Assembly: GCA_903900265.1 (NCBI GenBank)
Contig: CAIUMM010000016.1
Location: 22,832-86,831 of the forward strand
From: an uncultured Pseudomonadota bacterium
GTDB lineage: Bacteria > Myxococcota_A > UBA796 > SXON01
Direction: 5' to 3'
DNA: 64,000 bases
Shown: positions 49,969-59,669 of the stretch, piece after piece
Numbering within the stretch: the first letter of the stretch is position 1
How the letters are laid out: the number at the start of each line of letters is the position of its first letter
Position numbers and translations under genes: made by a program
The notes under the pieces: generated by a model
What the model saw: only the letters and a program-made list of their open reading frames with translations
Databases searched by the model: none
Told to the model about the DNA's origin: nothing

Positions 49969-52931
49969 TGCCGCACCAGCTCTTCATAGTAACGAAGGTT
50001 GGTCGAGCGATACTGGTCTGGAACCGTCCCTTGCATTCCCTCAAGCAGCGCCCGCCGATAGGCCTCCGGCGTCTCGAACTCCTCAGGCGCTGGGATGGGC
50101 ATCTCCATGGAAGCGGGGCCCTCGGTGCCGTTGCCGCTCTTTTCGCCCTCCCCCTCTCCCGAGCTCGACTCGCCTTGCTGCGCCATGGACTGCATGGTCT
50201 GCGCGGCTTGCTTCAGCGCTTCGCGCGCCTCCCGAATCCCGTCCTCCGTAGCTTGCTGGCCGCCGGTAGCAGACATCGGGTCCCCGCTTTGCATGGCCTC
50301 GGCGGCGCGCCCGCTCTCGGCCGCTGCTTGACGCGTGCCTTGCTCCAGCCCGGGAGCCTTCATCGGCAGGTTCCTCGCCACATCCTTGGCGTCCTTGGAC
50401 AACTGCTGCGCTCGGCCGGAGATTTGCTGTTGCTTGTCGGCCAGCTGCTGCAGCGCCTGCTGGAGCTGCGGCGATGCGGCTTGGCCCTCGAGCTTGTCGA
50501 GCAGCGCGAGCACGCGTCGGGCGTCCGCGGCGATCTTCGAGATGCTCGCAGCGGTCGCCGCGGTCGCGGGCGGAGCGCCTCGTTGCTTCGCAGCCCAGCT
50601 GATGATGCTGGACAACCCACCGGCTTCCGAGTCGGTGCTCTCGGCCCGCGCACGGGTCCGCTCCGGGTTCCGGGATCGCGCCGCGTCCAACAGGCCGTCG
50701 GCTTCCGCCTGTAGATCTCCTGCGCCGCGGAACACACCACCGCCCAAAGGACCGGTGGCCGCAACCACCTCGGCCGCGCCGCGGGCCGCCGAGCCGGAGC
50801 GCTCCTCGATCTCCTTCCAAACCGCGAGCGCATCCTCCATGCTGGAGCCATGCTTTTCTTGGGCCTGCTCAGTCTGCTCCCGTAGCTTGGCTTGATCCGC
50901 TTGAAGCTGCTCCAACTGCTTGTCGAGGTCCTTCATCGCGTTCCCGACCGCATCTGAGCTCTCAGACTGCCGCTTCTGCTGGTCCTGCAGCCCATCGGAG
51001 AACTGCTGCATCTGCTCAGCGATGCGGTCCATCATCGCCTGCGCGTCCTGATAACGCCCTTCCGCCAGCGCTTTTTGAGCCTCGGTGATCATGTCCGACA
51101 AGCGGTCGGCGCTGTCGTTGGTGAACTGGCGCAAGCCGCCATCGCCCATCTGCGCGGCCGCCTTCGCGAGGTCGCTCAACATCCGGCGCAGCTGATCCAG
51201 ACGCGCGCGCGCATCGGCAGCGTTGTGGCTGTCGATGGACGCGAAATCCGCCTTCATCTCGGCGGCCTCGTTCGCCATCTGGCGCGCCAGATCGGAGACC
51301 TCACTCAACGCGAACCGTTGGAGCATCTCATCGTACAGCAACACCGCACCTTCGATCGCGACGATGTTGGCGGCCTGACTGGACCGCAACGACTCTGCAT
51401 CCGCCGAGCCCAAACGCTCGGCGTGGGAGAGCCCTCCCACCAGCGCAAACAGGCTGCGGCGCTTGTCAGCCACCTCCCGCAGCGCCACCTGATCGGCTTG
51501 ACCTCCCTCCCCCGACGCCCAATCCGCCGCGACCAGACCATCAAACTTCTGATAGCGAAGGTTGGCTTCGGCGATCCACGCCGCCGCCTCGGAGGGCGCA
51601 TCGAACGCCGGAGATGCATCGGTCAAGAAGCCGGCGAGCACCAGCACCAGCGCGTCCCTCAGCTCTTTGCGCTTCGGCAAGAGCCGCTTCATGTCTCCGC
51701 CGCGACCGGCGACCTCAACCTGAACCGCAGAGGACCGGCCGGCTTTCGACCCCGAAATCTCATCGTTGTCCCAGGACTTGACGCGAAGCTGAACCTTGCT
51801 GCCGGCGTGCAGGCCGAGCTCAGCCGGCGTGAGCATCAGCCGGTCATCCAGATCGCGCGGCACACCCAGCGGATCGCGGAGAGGAACCTCACGCGTCGTG
51901 CCGCCCTCCGTGATCTCGATAACGACCTTGCGAATCCCGTAGTCGTCGTGCGCGTGCCAAGGAATCCCCAGAGGTTGATCGAGCTTGGCGGTCATGTGAT
52001 TCTTGGCGACGTCGACCGTGACCTGCGGCGGAAGATCCGGATCCACCACAATTCGATAGTCCGGGGAGAGCATCAAGCTCCCATCGGCGCCGAACTGAAA
52101 GTGCCACACCGCGTCCGGAGGCGTGTCTGCGCGCATCTCCAACGCGCCGCGCAACGCTCTACCATCCGCTATTTCTACGGGCAGATCCTGACCAAAAACC
52201 TGGAGAACCGCAGTGGACCAGGAGCGTTCGGTGCGCGCAGAGACCTCCACACGCGTGCCGGGCGGCGCATGAATATCCCCGTTGGAGTTCGGAATTTCAA
52301 TCGTCGAAAGCCCCGTATACGTAGGGTACAGGTATCGGAGCGTGATGTCGCCGACGACGGCACGAGGTCCGGCGGACTCCAGTACGGGGACCGACGCCGG
52401 CTCCACGCTGCGCAGCGCGCCCAAAACAGATAGCGGCCCTACGTCCAGAAACCCAGTCAGCAACAACAAGACAGCGGCGACCAGAGCGGCGAGGACCGAC
52501 TGCACCGCCGGACGGGCGGGGATCACCTCCGAGGACGGCAGAGCCTCGACCGGTGACACCACACGCAGCGCCATGCGCTCCACGAGCGCTTCGGAGCCCA
52601 GAGGGCGTGCAGACCGGTCCCAAACCGCCAACAGCTCCCCGGCGAGCGCTGGGCGCAACGCCTCGACGCGCAGCGCGTATCGCCGCAGCTCCCGCGCCTT
52701 CGGCAGCTCGCGCAACCACCACAAACCTGCACCACAGGCGATGATGAGCACCCCGAGCATCCCGGCAGGCCCGGGAGGCAGAACACCCAGGTTCAGCATC
52801 CCCACGGCAAGCAGCCAGGACCACGCTACGACCGCCACGAACGCCGCGCCGGCAGCCACGCTGAGCACCACACGCTCGCGCCGAGCGAGCTGAGCAAGTC
52901 GATGTCGAATCTGGTCGCGAGGGTTCGTCAT
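49965..52931 (-). CDS. DUF4175-like large membrane coiled-coil protein
   Basis: 988 aa, ATG overlapping the kinase TGA (ATGA). Two or three membrane helices in the first 190 residues (VLSVAAGAAFVAVVAWSWLL; GMLGVLIIACGAGLWWL; VLAALVAAVLLLLTGFL). Then a beta-rich periplasmic part (DITLRYLYPTYTGLSTIEIP), and from about residue 560 a Gln/Ala-rich coiled coil (LEQLQADQAKLREQTEQAQE; LQQALQQLADKQQQISGRA). The C-terminus APEEFETPEAYRRALLEGMQ and [15 protein letters not shown] is typical of DUF4175 neighbours of MoxR. Likely a structural component; function unknown. Confidence 0.85.
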   Translation of the reverse strand: MTNPRDQIRHRLAQLARRERVVLSVAAGAAFVAVVAWSWLLAVGMLNLGVLPPGPAGMLGVLIIACGAGLWWLRELPKARELRRYALRVEALRPALAGELLAVWDRSARPLGSEALVERMALRVVSPVEALPSSEVIPARPAVQSVLAALVAAVLLLLTGFLDVGPLSVLGALRSVEPASVPVLESAGPRAVVGDITLRYLYPTYTGLSTIEIPNSNGDIHAPPGTRVEVSARTERSWSTAVLQVFGQDLPVEIADGRALRGALEMRADTPPDAVWHFQFGADGSLMLSPDYRIVVDPDLPPQVTVDVAKNHMTAKLDQPLGIPWHAHDDYGIRKVVIEITEGGTTREVPLRDPLGVPRDLDDRLMLTPAELGLHAGSKVQLRVKSWDNDEISGSKAGRSSAVQVEVAGRGGDMKRLLPKRKELRDALVLVLAGFLTDASPAFDAPSEAAAWIAEANLRYQKFDGLVAADWASGEGGQADQVALREVADKRRSLFALVGGLSHAERLGSADAESLRSSQAANIVAIEGAVLLYDEMLQRFALSEVSDLARQMANEAAEMKADFASIDSHNAADARARLDQLRRMLSDLAKAAAQMGDGGLRQFTNDSADRLSDMITEAQKALAEGRYQDAQAMMDRIAEQMQQFSDGLQDQQKRQSESSDAVGNAMKDLDKQLEQLQADQAKLREQTEQAQEKHGSSMEDALAVWKEIEERSGSAARGAAEVVAATGPLGGGVFRGAGDLQAEADGLLDAARSRNPERTRARAESTDSEAGGLSSIISWAAKQRGAPPATAATAASISKIAADARRVLALLDKLEGQAASPQLQQALQQLADKQQQISGRAQQLSKDAKDVARNLPMKAPGLEQGTRQAAAESGRAAEAMQSGDPMSATGGQQATEDGIREAREALKQAAQTMQSMAQQGESSSGEGEGEKSGNGTEGPASMEMPIPAPEEFETPEAYRRALLEGMQGTVPDQYRSTNLRYYEELVRQ

Positions 52932-54385
52932 GCGGAGTGAGGCCTTCCCAAGCTAACCCCGGAGTCCGCGCCCGCCTGAGGCGGCCAACACAGCCGAAAC
53001 ACGCTGCCTGCCCCCAAAGCGCTGTCCACGTGGATCCGCGCGCCATGCTCCTCCGCGACGCGGTGAACGATCGCCAGTCCAAGCCCCGTACCGGCGCCCG
53101 GCGGACGCGTGGTGAAGAACGGTTCAAGGATTCTTCCCAGATTCTCCGGGGCGATGCCCTGACCGTCATCGCGAACCTCGATCTCGACGCCCGTTGGCCG
53201 ATCCGCGACAGCCACCCGCACGCTCTTGGCGCCGGCAGAACCTGCGTTCAACAGGAGGTTGACCACAGCCTGATGGAGCTTGGAGGCTTCGCCGAGAACT
53301 GAAGGCTCCCCCTCGATATGAAGCGTGAGCACGGTGTCGCGAAAATCAGGTTGGTGGCGCACAGTCCCCAGAGCTGCTTCGGCGATCTTGACGAGATCGA
53401 CGCGCTCCACCTCTCGCCGCTCCATCCGAGCGAAGTCCAACAAATTGCGCAGGATCGCGTGCATGCGCTCGACCTCCCCGTGCGAGCGCCCCACCAGCTC
53501 TCGGGCGAGGCCCTCGTCCACCCCGCCAATCAGGAGCTCCAAATAGGCACGCACCGCGGTGAGCGGGTTGCCCAGCTCGTGCGCGAGCCCCGCGGCGAGC
53601 CGACCGACGCTGGCCAGCTTTTCACTGCGCAAGAGCGCGTCCTGGGCACGCTGAAGCTCCACGTTTGCGCGCTGAAGCTGCTGAACCTGGTCGTCGGTGC
53701 GCGCTCGGTAGCCGCCCAGCGCCTCGCCCAGCCCATTGAGCGCACGCGCGAGCGCGGAGAACTCCTCGGCAAATTCACCGGTAGAATCATCCGAGATTCG
53801 CGTTTCGAACGCACCTGCTGCGATGGCTTCGGTGCCCCGCTGCAGCTGACTCACGGGTCCGATGACGGTGCGCCGAAACAAGAAAAAGCCAAACACAACG
53901 ACCGACAATCCCGACAACAGCGCATGCAACCCGATCACCGTCCAGAGCGACCCAGAAACGGCTGCGGGGTCCGTGCTCACCGCGAGCACCGCAAGCGGGC
54001 GACCCGGCCCGACCGGGGCAAGCACACGGGTCCCGAGGGTGCCGATCTCGGTGGCCATCTCACGCGAGATGAACACGCGCGAAACCGCCGCGCCGGCGGC
54101 TCCTTCGTCCCCCACCAGCAGCTCCCCGCTCGGCGAATACAGAGTCAGCGCGCCGATGTTGCCGCGCCGATGAGACGCGAGCACGCGGTCCCAGTCCGCT
54201 TTGGGCGTTGCCGTCAGCTCGCGCGCCAACACCGTAGCCGCGCTCTCGGCCACCGACGTCGTTGCATCCAAAAGCACGCTGCGGGTCACGAGGTACAGAA
54301 CCCCCGCGTCCAACACTGAAACAAGCACCGTCAGGAGCGCAAGGTTCAGCCCGATTTCAGCCCAGAGGCCCGCTCGTCGACGCAC
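52928..54385 (-). CDS. Sensor histidine kinase (membrane, HAMP, HisKA, HATPase)
   Basis: 485 aa, GTG start with a strong GGGGGAG 2-4 nt before it. First helix about 10-32, periplasmic sensor about 33-160, second helix about 165-190 (VIGLHALLSGLSVVVFGFFL), HAMP (FRRTVIGPVSQLQRGTEAIA). HisKA has His in LAAGLAHELGNPLTAVRAYL. HATPase boxes are intact: LHQAVVNLLLNAGSA (N), VRDDGQGIAPENLG (G1), FFTTRPPGAGTGLGLAI (F/G2). No response regulator is adjacent. It is joined by ATGA overlap to the DUF4175/MoxR operon and lies 47 bp after lexA. Confidence 0.93.
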   Translation of the reverse strand: MRRRAGLWAEIGLNLALLTVLVSVLDAGVLYLVTRSVLLDATTSVAESAATVLARELTATPKADWDRVLASHRRGNIGALTLYSPSGELLVGDEGAAGAAVSRVFISREMATEIGTLGTRVLAPVGPGRPLAVLAVSTDPAAVSGSLWTVIGLHALLSGLSVVVFGFFLFRRTVIGPVSQLQRGTEAIAAGAFETRISDDSTGEFAEEFSALARALNGLGEALGGYRARTDDQVQQLQRANVELQRAQDALLRSEKLASVGRLAAGLAHELGNPLTAVRAYLELLIGGVDEGLARELVGRSHGEVERMHAILRNLLDFARMERREVERVDLVKIAEAALGTVRHQPDFRDTVLTLHIEGEPSVLGEASKLHQAVVNLLLNAGSAGAKSVRVAVADRPTGVEIEVRDDGQGIAPENLGRILEPFFTTRPPGAGTGLGLAIVHRVAEEHGARIHVDSALGAGSVFRLCWPPQAGADSGVSLGRPHSA

Positions 54386-54432
54386 ATCTCCCCCTATCCA
54401 TACCAGCCCATCGGCGCGGAGCAGCGCCCGCG

Positions 54433-55068
54433 CTAGCTGCGGAGGCGGCGATACACGCCGACGACGAGTCCCAGAATCTCAATCTGGCGCGTCGAGTCTA
54501 CAAAAATAGGCTGCATCTCGGCGTTTGCCGGCTGCAATCGGATGCGACCGCGCTCCCGATAAAACCGCTTTACCGTAGCCTCCTGGTCGATCATCGCCAC
54601 AACCGTGTCGCCATCCCGCGCGACCGCCTGTTTACGCACGAAGACATAATCCCCGTCCAGAATGCCATCGTCCATCATCGAGTTGCCTGCGACCACCAGC
54701 GCAAACACCTCCGCGTCATGGGGCATCATCCGGGTGTCCATATGGATCGTACCCGACCAGTTCTCTTCGGCCATGATCGGAGCGCCCCCCGCCACGCGCC
54801 CTAAGACAGGCACCGCGAGCGTCGTCTGCTCGCGGAATCCGCCACGCGCTGCCGCCGCGAGGCGCACGCTGCGTGAGCTTCGAGCGTCCCCTACGCGCTC
54901 CAAATACCCCTTGCGGAGTAAGGCCTTGAGATGATCACTCACCCCGTTGGTGGACTTGATCTGCAGGGCCTCCCCGATCTCACGGAGCGTAGGCGGCACG
55001 CCCCGTTGGTCTTGGTAGGTTGCGACGAAGTCGAGAAGTTGACGCTGACGCGGAGATAAAGCTTCCAT
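54433..55068 (-). CDS. lexA: LexA SOS repressor
   Basis: 211 aa from ATG 55068 (MEALSPRQRQLLDFVATY); alternatives at 55089 and 55104 would place coding sequence over the promoter. Winged HTH: GVPPTLREIGEALQIKSTNG, VSDHLKALLRKGYLERV. Self-cleavage Ala93-Gly94 in GRVAGGAP, catalytic Ser130 in VVAGNSMMDDGI and Lys167 in QEATVKRFYRE are intact. Cleaved when RecA-ssDNA forms, which releases the SOS genes. Its own promoter contains a GAAC-N4-GTTC dyad, implying autoregulation. Confidence 0.97.
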   Translation of the reverse strand: MEALSPRQRQLLDFVATYQDQRGVPPTLREIGEALQIKSTNGVSDHLKALLRKGYLERVGDARSSRSVRLAAAARGGFREQTTLAVPVLGRVAGGAPIMAEENWSGTIHMDTRMMPHDAEVFALVVAGNSMMDDGILDGDYVFVRKQAVARDGDTVVAMIDQEATVKRFYRERGRIRLQPANAEMQPIFVDSTRQIEILGLVVGVYRRLRS

Positions 55069-55074
55069 TTCCGG

Positions 55075-55104
55075 AAGATAACTGAACACCCGTTCGGGCG
55101 TCAA
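55075..55104 (-). promoter_or_regulatory. lexA promoter with LexA-box-like dyad in the spacer
   Basis: On the minus strand: TTGACG (55104-55099), 18-nt spacer, TATCTT (55080-55075; 4 of 6). The spacer contains GAAC-ACCC-GTTC on the plus strand at 55084-55095, the core of the Gram-positive-type LexA (Cheo) box. Only 6 nt separate the -10 from the ATG, so transcription could start at or next to the start codon. Confidence 0.55.
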
Positions 55105-55122
55105 GGGTTCAGAGCGGAGAAT

Positions 55123-55142
55123 ATCTGTACAGCCGTGCAGAT
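55123..55142. promoter_or_regulatory. Second dyad upstream of lexA (ATCTG-N10-CAGAT)
   Basis: A perfect 5-bp inverted repeat, read as ATCTGT-N8-GCAGAT, resembles the gammaproteobacterial CTGT-N8-ACAG box with one mismatch. It also contains the palindrome CTGTACAG (55125-55132). It lies upstream of the -35; possible second operator, or chance. Confidence 0.35.
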
Positions 55143-55175
55143 GAGCAGTATCGCTGCGTACCGCGCGCCCCTCGC

Positions 55176-56552
55176 CTACTCGACGATCTCGCCCACGAGG
55201 TCATAAGCGCTGGCGCGACGGATCAGCACCCGGCGAATTTGACCGGCACGGGCATCTTCCGGCGGGGATTGCAGGAACACCTGCCCGTCCACATCCGGAG
55301 CCTGCGTGGCCAGACGACCCGAGAGCAGCAGCTCGCTCTCCTTGCTCGGACCGTCGATCAACACGTCGAAGGTCTTTTTGACCATGCGGCGGTGAAGGTC
55401 CTTTGAGATACCCTTTTGCAACGCCATGAGTTCTTTCTGGCGCGCGTTCTTGACCTTCTCTTCGACTTGGCCCGGGAGCAAAGCGGCCGGGGTGCCATCT
55501 TCCTGAAAGTACGTGAAAACGCCGACCCGCGAGAAGCGCTCGCGCTCTACGAAGCTCATCAACTCCGCGAAGTCCGCGTCCGTCTCGCCCGGAAAGCCGA
55601 CGATAAACGTTGTACGAATCGCGATGTCAGGGACAAAGCGGCGCACGCGCTCCAGGATCCGCTCCTGTCCGTCGCGCGTCACCCCGCGACGCATCGCCTT
55701 CAACATCGGCCCGCTGGCGTGCTGAAGCGGCATATCGAGGTACTTGACCACTTTTTCTTCTTCAGCGATCGCCCGCAGCAAGCTCTCCGGGAGCCCGATC
55801 GGGTACGCATAATGCAGCCGGATCCACCGGATGCCGTCCACCCGAGCCAGCGCACGGAGCAGCTTGCCGAGGTCGGTACCGTCGGCGAGATCCCGCCCGT
55901 AGGCCGTAGAGTCCTGCGAGATCAGGTTGATCTCGACTACGCCGCCTTCCGCGAGGCGCTCCGCCTCAGCGACCAGCGAAGCGATGGTGCGCGACCGCAT
56001 CTTCCCACGCAGCTGGGGGATGATGCAAAACGCGCATTTGTGGTCGCACCCCTCGCTGATCTTCAGGTACGCGGAGTGCTTTGACCACGAGTTCGGGCGC
56101 GGGTCGGTGTCGCCGTGGATGTAAAGGGGGGTGTCGACGTACGAGCGTGGCGCAGCGCTGTTGTTCAGCACCTCGTCGATGCGGTGGTACTCGCCGGTGC
56201 CAAGAAAATGGTCGACTTCGGGGAGCTCTTCCTCCAGCGACTTGCCGTAGCGCTGAACCATGCAGCCGGTGACCACCAACTTACGCGCGCTCCCGTTGCG
56301 CCGGAGCTTGCCCATCTCTACGACCGTCTCGATGCTCTCTTCCGTCGCCGGCTGAATGAACGAGCACGTGTTCACGACGATGACATCGGCGCTCTCGGGG
56401 TCGTCCACGAGCTCAAAAGCCCCTTGTTGGAGCTTTCCGACCATGACCTCGCTGTCCACGCGGTTCTTTGGACACCCGAGGCTGATCAAGTGGACGCGCT
56501 CCACAGGGCCAGCGCCGCCTTCAACCGGGGCAGGAGCAGCGATCGTCGTCAT
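55176..56552 (-). CDS. rimO: Ribosomal protein S12 methylthiotransferase RimO
   Basis: 458 aa, ATG overlapping the lolA TGA (ATGA). N-terminal cluster cysteines in LISLGCPKNRVDSEVMVG, VVNTCSF and VVTGCMVQRYGKSL. Radical SAM motif CxxxCxxC in SEGCDHKCAFCIIPQLRGKM. TRAM domain at the C-terminus (TFDVLIDGPSKESELLLSGR). The phrases LGCPKNRVDSE and CAFCIIPQLRGK favour RimO over MiaB. It methylthiolates the S12 aspartate that is near residue 88 in E. coli. Confidence 0.95.
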   Translation of the reverse strand: MTTIAAPAPVEGGAGPVERVHLISLGCPKNRVDSEVMVGKLQQGAFELVDDPESADVIVVNTCSFIQPATEESIETVVEMGKLRRNGSARKLVVTGCMVQRYGKSLEEELPEVDHFLGTGEYHRIDEVLNNSAAPRSYVDTPLYIHGDTDPRPNSWSKHSAYLKISEGCDHKCAFCIIPQLRGKMRSRTIASLVAEAERLAEGGVVEINLISQDSTAYGRDLADGTDLGKLLRALARVDGIRWIRLHYAYPIGLPESLLRAIAEEEKVVKYLDMPLQHASGPMLKAMRRGVTRDGQERILERVRRFVPDIAIRTTFIVGFPGETDADFAELMSFVERERFSRVGVFTYFQEDGTPAALLPGQVEEKVKNARQKELMALQKGISKDLHRRMVKKTFDVLIDGPSKESELLLSGRLATQAPDVDGQVFLQSPPEDARAGQIRRVLIRRASAYDLVGEIVE

Positions 56553-57241
56553 TTGCCGCCGCTCTTGATGACTTGAACGCCGGCCGGAGCCTTGAACGTA
56601 AAGTCACTATCGGGGAGATCCTGATTCAGTTTCATATTGGTAAAGCTCATCGCCGTGACGGTGTCGAACTGGTCGACGAGGCGCAGGTCGGTAAGGGTGA
56701 ACTTCTGACGAAGCAACGAGATCTGCAAGCTCTTGAACTGTCCGGCTTTGCGGGGTGACAAGGTCACGGTTTGCGTCGCCTTCGGTGGCTTGTCTTCGAC
56801 GAGCTTGACGTCGAAGATCGAGTCGATCCGCGCCAGATCTTCGAGCAGCGCGCCGATCTCACCGCCGTCACCGACCTCAGGCGTCTCGGTGACCGACTTG
56901 GAGGCCACGCTGTAGACCCACAGGGTTTTTCCGTCGCTCACCACCATGCTCTCGACCGGGTTGCCGACTTCGATGCGCATCTTGCGCGGGCGCTCCAAAG
57001 CGATCCGCCCGCGCTGCTGCATCGAGGCGCCCATCGCCGCGTTGGTGACAGTCTGGGAGAAGTCCGCTCGGATGCTCTGCACGCCCAGATACGTAGCTTT
57101 GACACCCGCAACCACATCAGCGACCGATTCGCCGGCCGGCTGGGCCGTGGCCCCCGGCGACGCGAGCAGCACCAAAATAGTCGCGGCAGACCCGCAAAGC
57201 AGGGCAACACGATTGGGAAGAGATGCCAGGAAACGACGCAA
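56549..57241 (-). CDS. lolA: Outer-membrane lipoprotein carrier protein LolA family
   Basis: About 230 aa. The start is the TTG at 57241: a perfect AGGAGG lies 5 nt upstream (57247-57252), and translation gives MRRFLASLPNRVALLCGSAA, a good signal peptide cut near ATA. The longer frame to 57298 lacks a ribosome site. Mature features fit LolA: YLGVQSIRADFSQTVTNAAM, GRIALERPRKMRIE, SDGKTLWVYSVASKSVTE. LolA ferries lipoproteins across the periplasm, fitting the many lipoproteins here. Coupled to rimO by ATGA overlap. Confidence 0.88.
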   Translation of the reverse strand: MRRFLASLPNRVALLCGSAATILVLLASPGATAQPAGESVADVVAGVKATYLGVQSIRADFSQTVTNAAMGASMQQRGRIALERPRKMRIEVGNPVESMVVSDGKTLWVYSVASKSVTETPEVGDGGEIGALLEDLARIDSIFDVKLVEDKPPKATQTVTLSPRKAGQFKSLQISLLRQKFTLTDLRLVDQFDTVTAMSFTNMKLNQDLPDSDFTFKAPAGVQVIKSGGK

Positions 57242-57417
57242 GAGAACCTCCTGGAAGCCGCCCGGCGTGTATGCAGAGGCAGCAGTGAACGCAAGCATTT
57301 ACGAGACTCCCACCCGGGAGACACCCTGAATGGTACGCGCGCCCCCCGAGATCCATGCGGCGGGCCCAGCCCCGAGACGAATCGTGACCCCCTGCTCCAA
57401 AACGCGAACGGGGCCTC

Positions 57418-57442
57418 CCGGAGACTCCTTTCGGAGAGCCGG
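57418..57442 (-). terminator. Weak hairpin in the 258-bp groEL-lolA gap
   Basis: CCGG (57418-57421) and CTCC (57425-57428) can pair with GGAG (57433-57436) and CCGG (57439-57442) around a TTTC loop, 58 bp downstream of the groEL stop. A second small hairpin, CTCCC-N4-GGGAG, lies at 57307-57320. Neither has a T-run. Nothing else is recognised between 57253 and 57499. Confidence 0.3.
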
Positions 57443-57499
57443 AAGACCCGCGCGACGCACGCCCCGTAGGGCCTGCGTTCGAGACCATGACGGAATGGA

Positions 57500-59197
<1,698 letters not shown>

Positions 59198-59213
59198 TCA
59201 GCAGATCAGAGAA

Positions 59214-59501
59214 TCAGGCGATGACAGCGAGGATGTCTTCTTCGCGAAGGATGATGTGCTCTTCGCCGTCGAGCTTCACTTCGTCGCCGGTGTACTTGCC
59301 GAAGAGCACGCGGTCGCCCACTTTGACGTTCATCGGACGCACAGCGCCGCTGTCGAGGACCCGGCCGCCGCCGACGGCGATAACCGCAGCTTCCTGGGGC
59401 TTCTCTTTGGCGCTGTCAGGGATGTAAAGGCCGCCAGCGCTCTTGGTTTCCGCCGAGAGGCGCTTGACGAGGACACGGTCGTAAAGGGGACGGAATGACA
59501 T
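59214..59501 (-). CDS. groS: Co-chaperonin GroES
   Basis: 95 aa from ATG 59501 ([15 protein letters not shown]), with AAAGG upstream. Mobile loop [20 protein letters not shown] and roof/base strands ([32 protein letters not shown]) are standard. Caps the GroEL ring. An in-frame extension to 59627 has no ribosome site and is rejected. Confidence 0.97.
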   Translation of the reverse strand: MSFRPLYDRVLVKRLSAETKSAGGLYIPDSAKEKPQEAAVIAVGGGRVLDSGAVRPMNVKVGDRVLFGKYTGDEVKLDGEEHIILREEDILAVIA

Positions 59502-59570
59502 GGGTTGAACCTTTGGATTGAGTTTGTGGACCTCCCGGAGGAGGCCGCCCTGGACGCAGGACGTCTTTGG

Positions 59571-59612
59571 GGCGTGTGACGCAGGGTTAGGCACGCCAGC
59601 GCTTCGAGTCAA
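59571..59612 (-). promoter_or_regulatory. Candidate groESL promoter region with dyad
   Basis: TTGACT on the minus strand (59612-59607) is followed by poor -10 choices (TAACCC at 59589-59584). An inverted repeat GGCGTG-N15-CACGCC (59571-59576 and 59592-59597) overlaps the expected start site. No CIRCE element (TTAGCACTC-N9-GAGTGCTAA) is present. The 168-bp gap 59502-59669 holds no gene. Confidence 0.3.
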
Positions 59613-59669
59613 CGGTTTTTTTCCCACCGGATGCGCACCGTCACACCCAGCCGGCGTCCATCCGCGACT

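Noticed and set aside
54662..55068. lexA start at TTG 55104 or GTG 55089
   Set aside because: LexA proteins begin at the MEALSPRQ-type segment, and the upstream codons overlap the inferred promoter and operator.
59607..59629. T-run gtttttttccc as an intrinsic terminator
   Set aside because: The T-run is on the plus strand, where no gene ends; genes on both sides are on the minus strand, where it reads as an A-run.
59502..59669. CIRCE element before groES
   Set aside because: No TTAGCACTC-N9-GAGTGCTAA or close variant is present.
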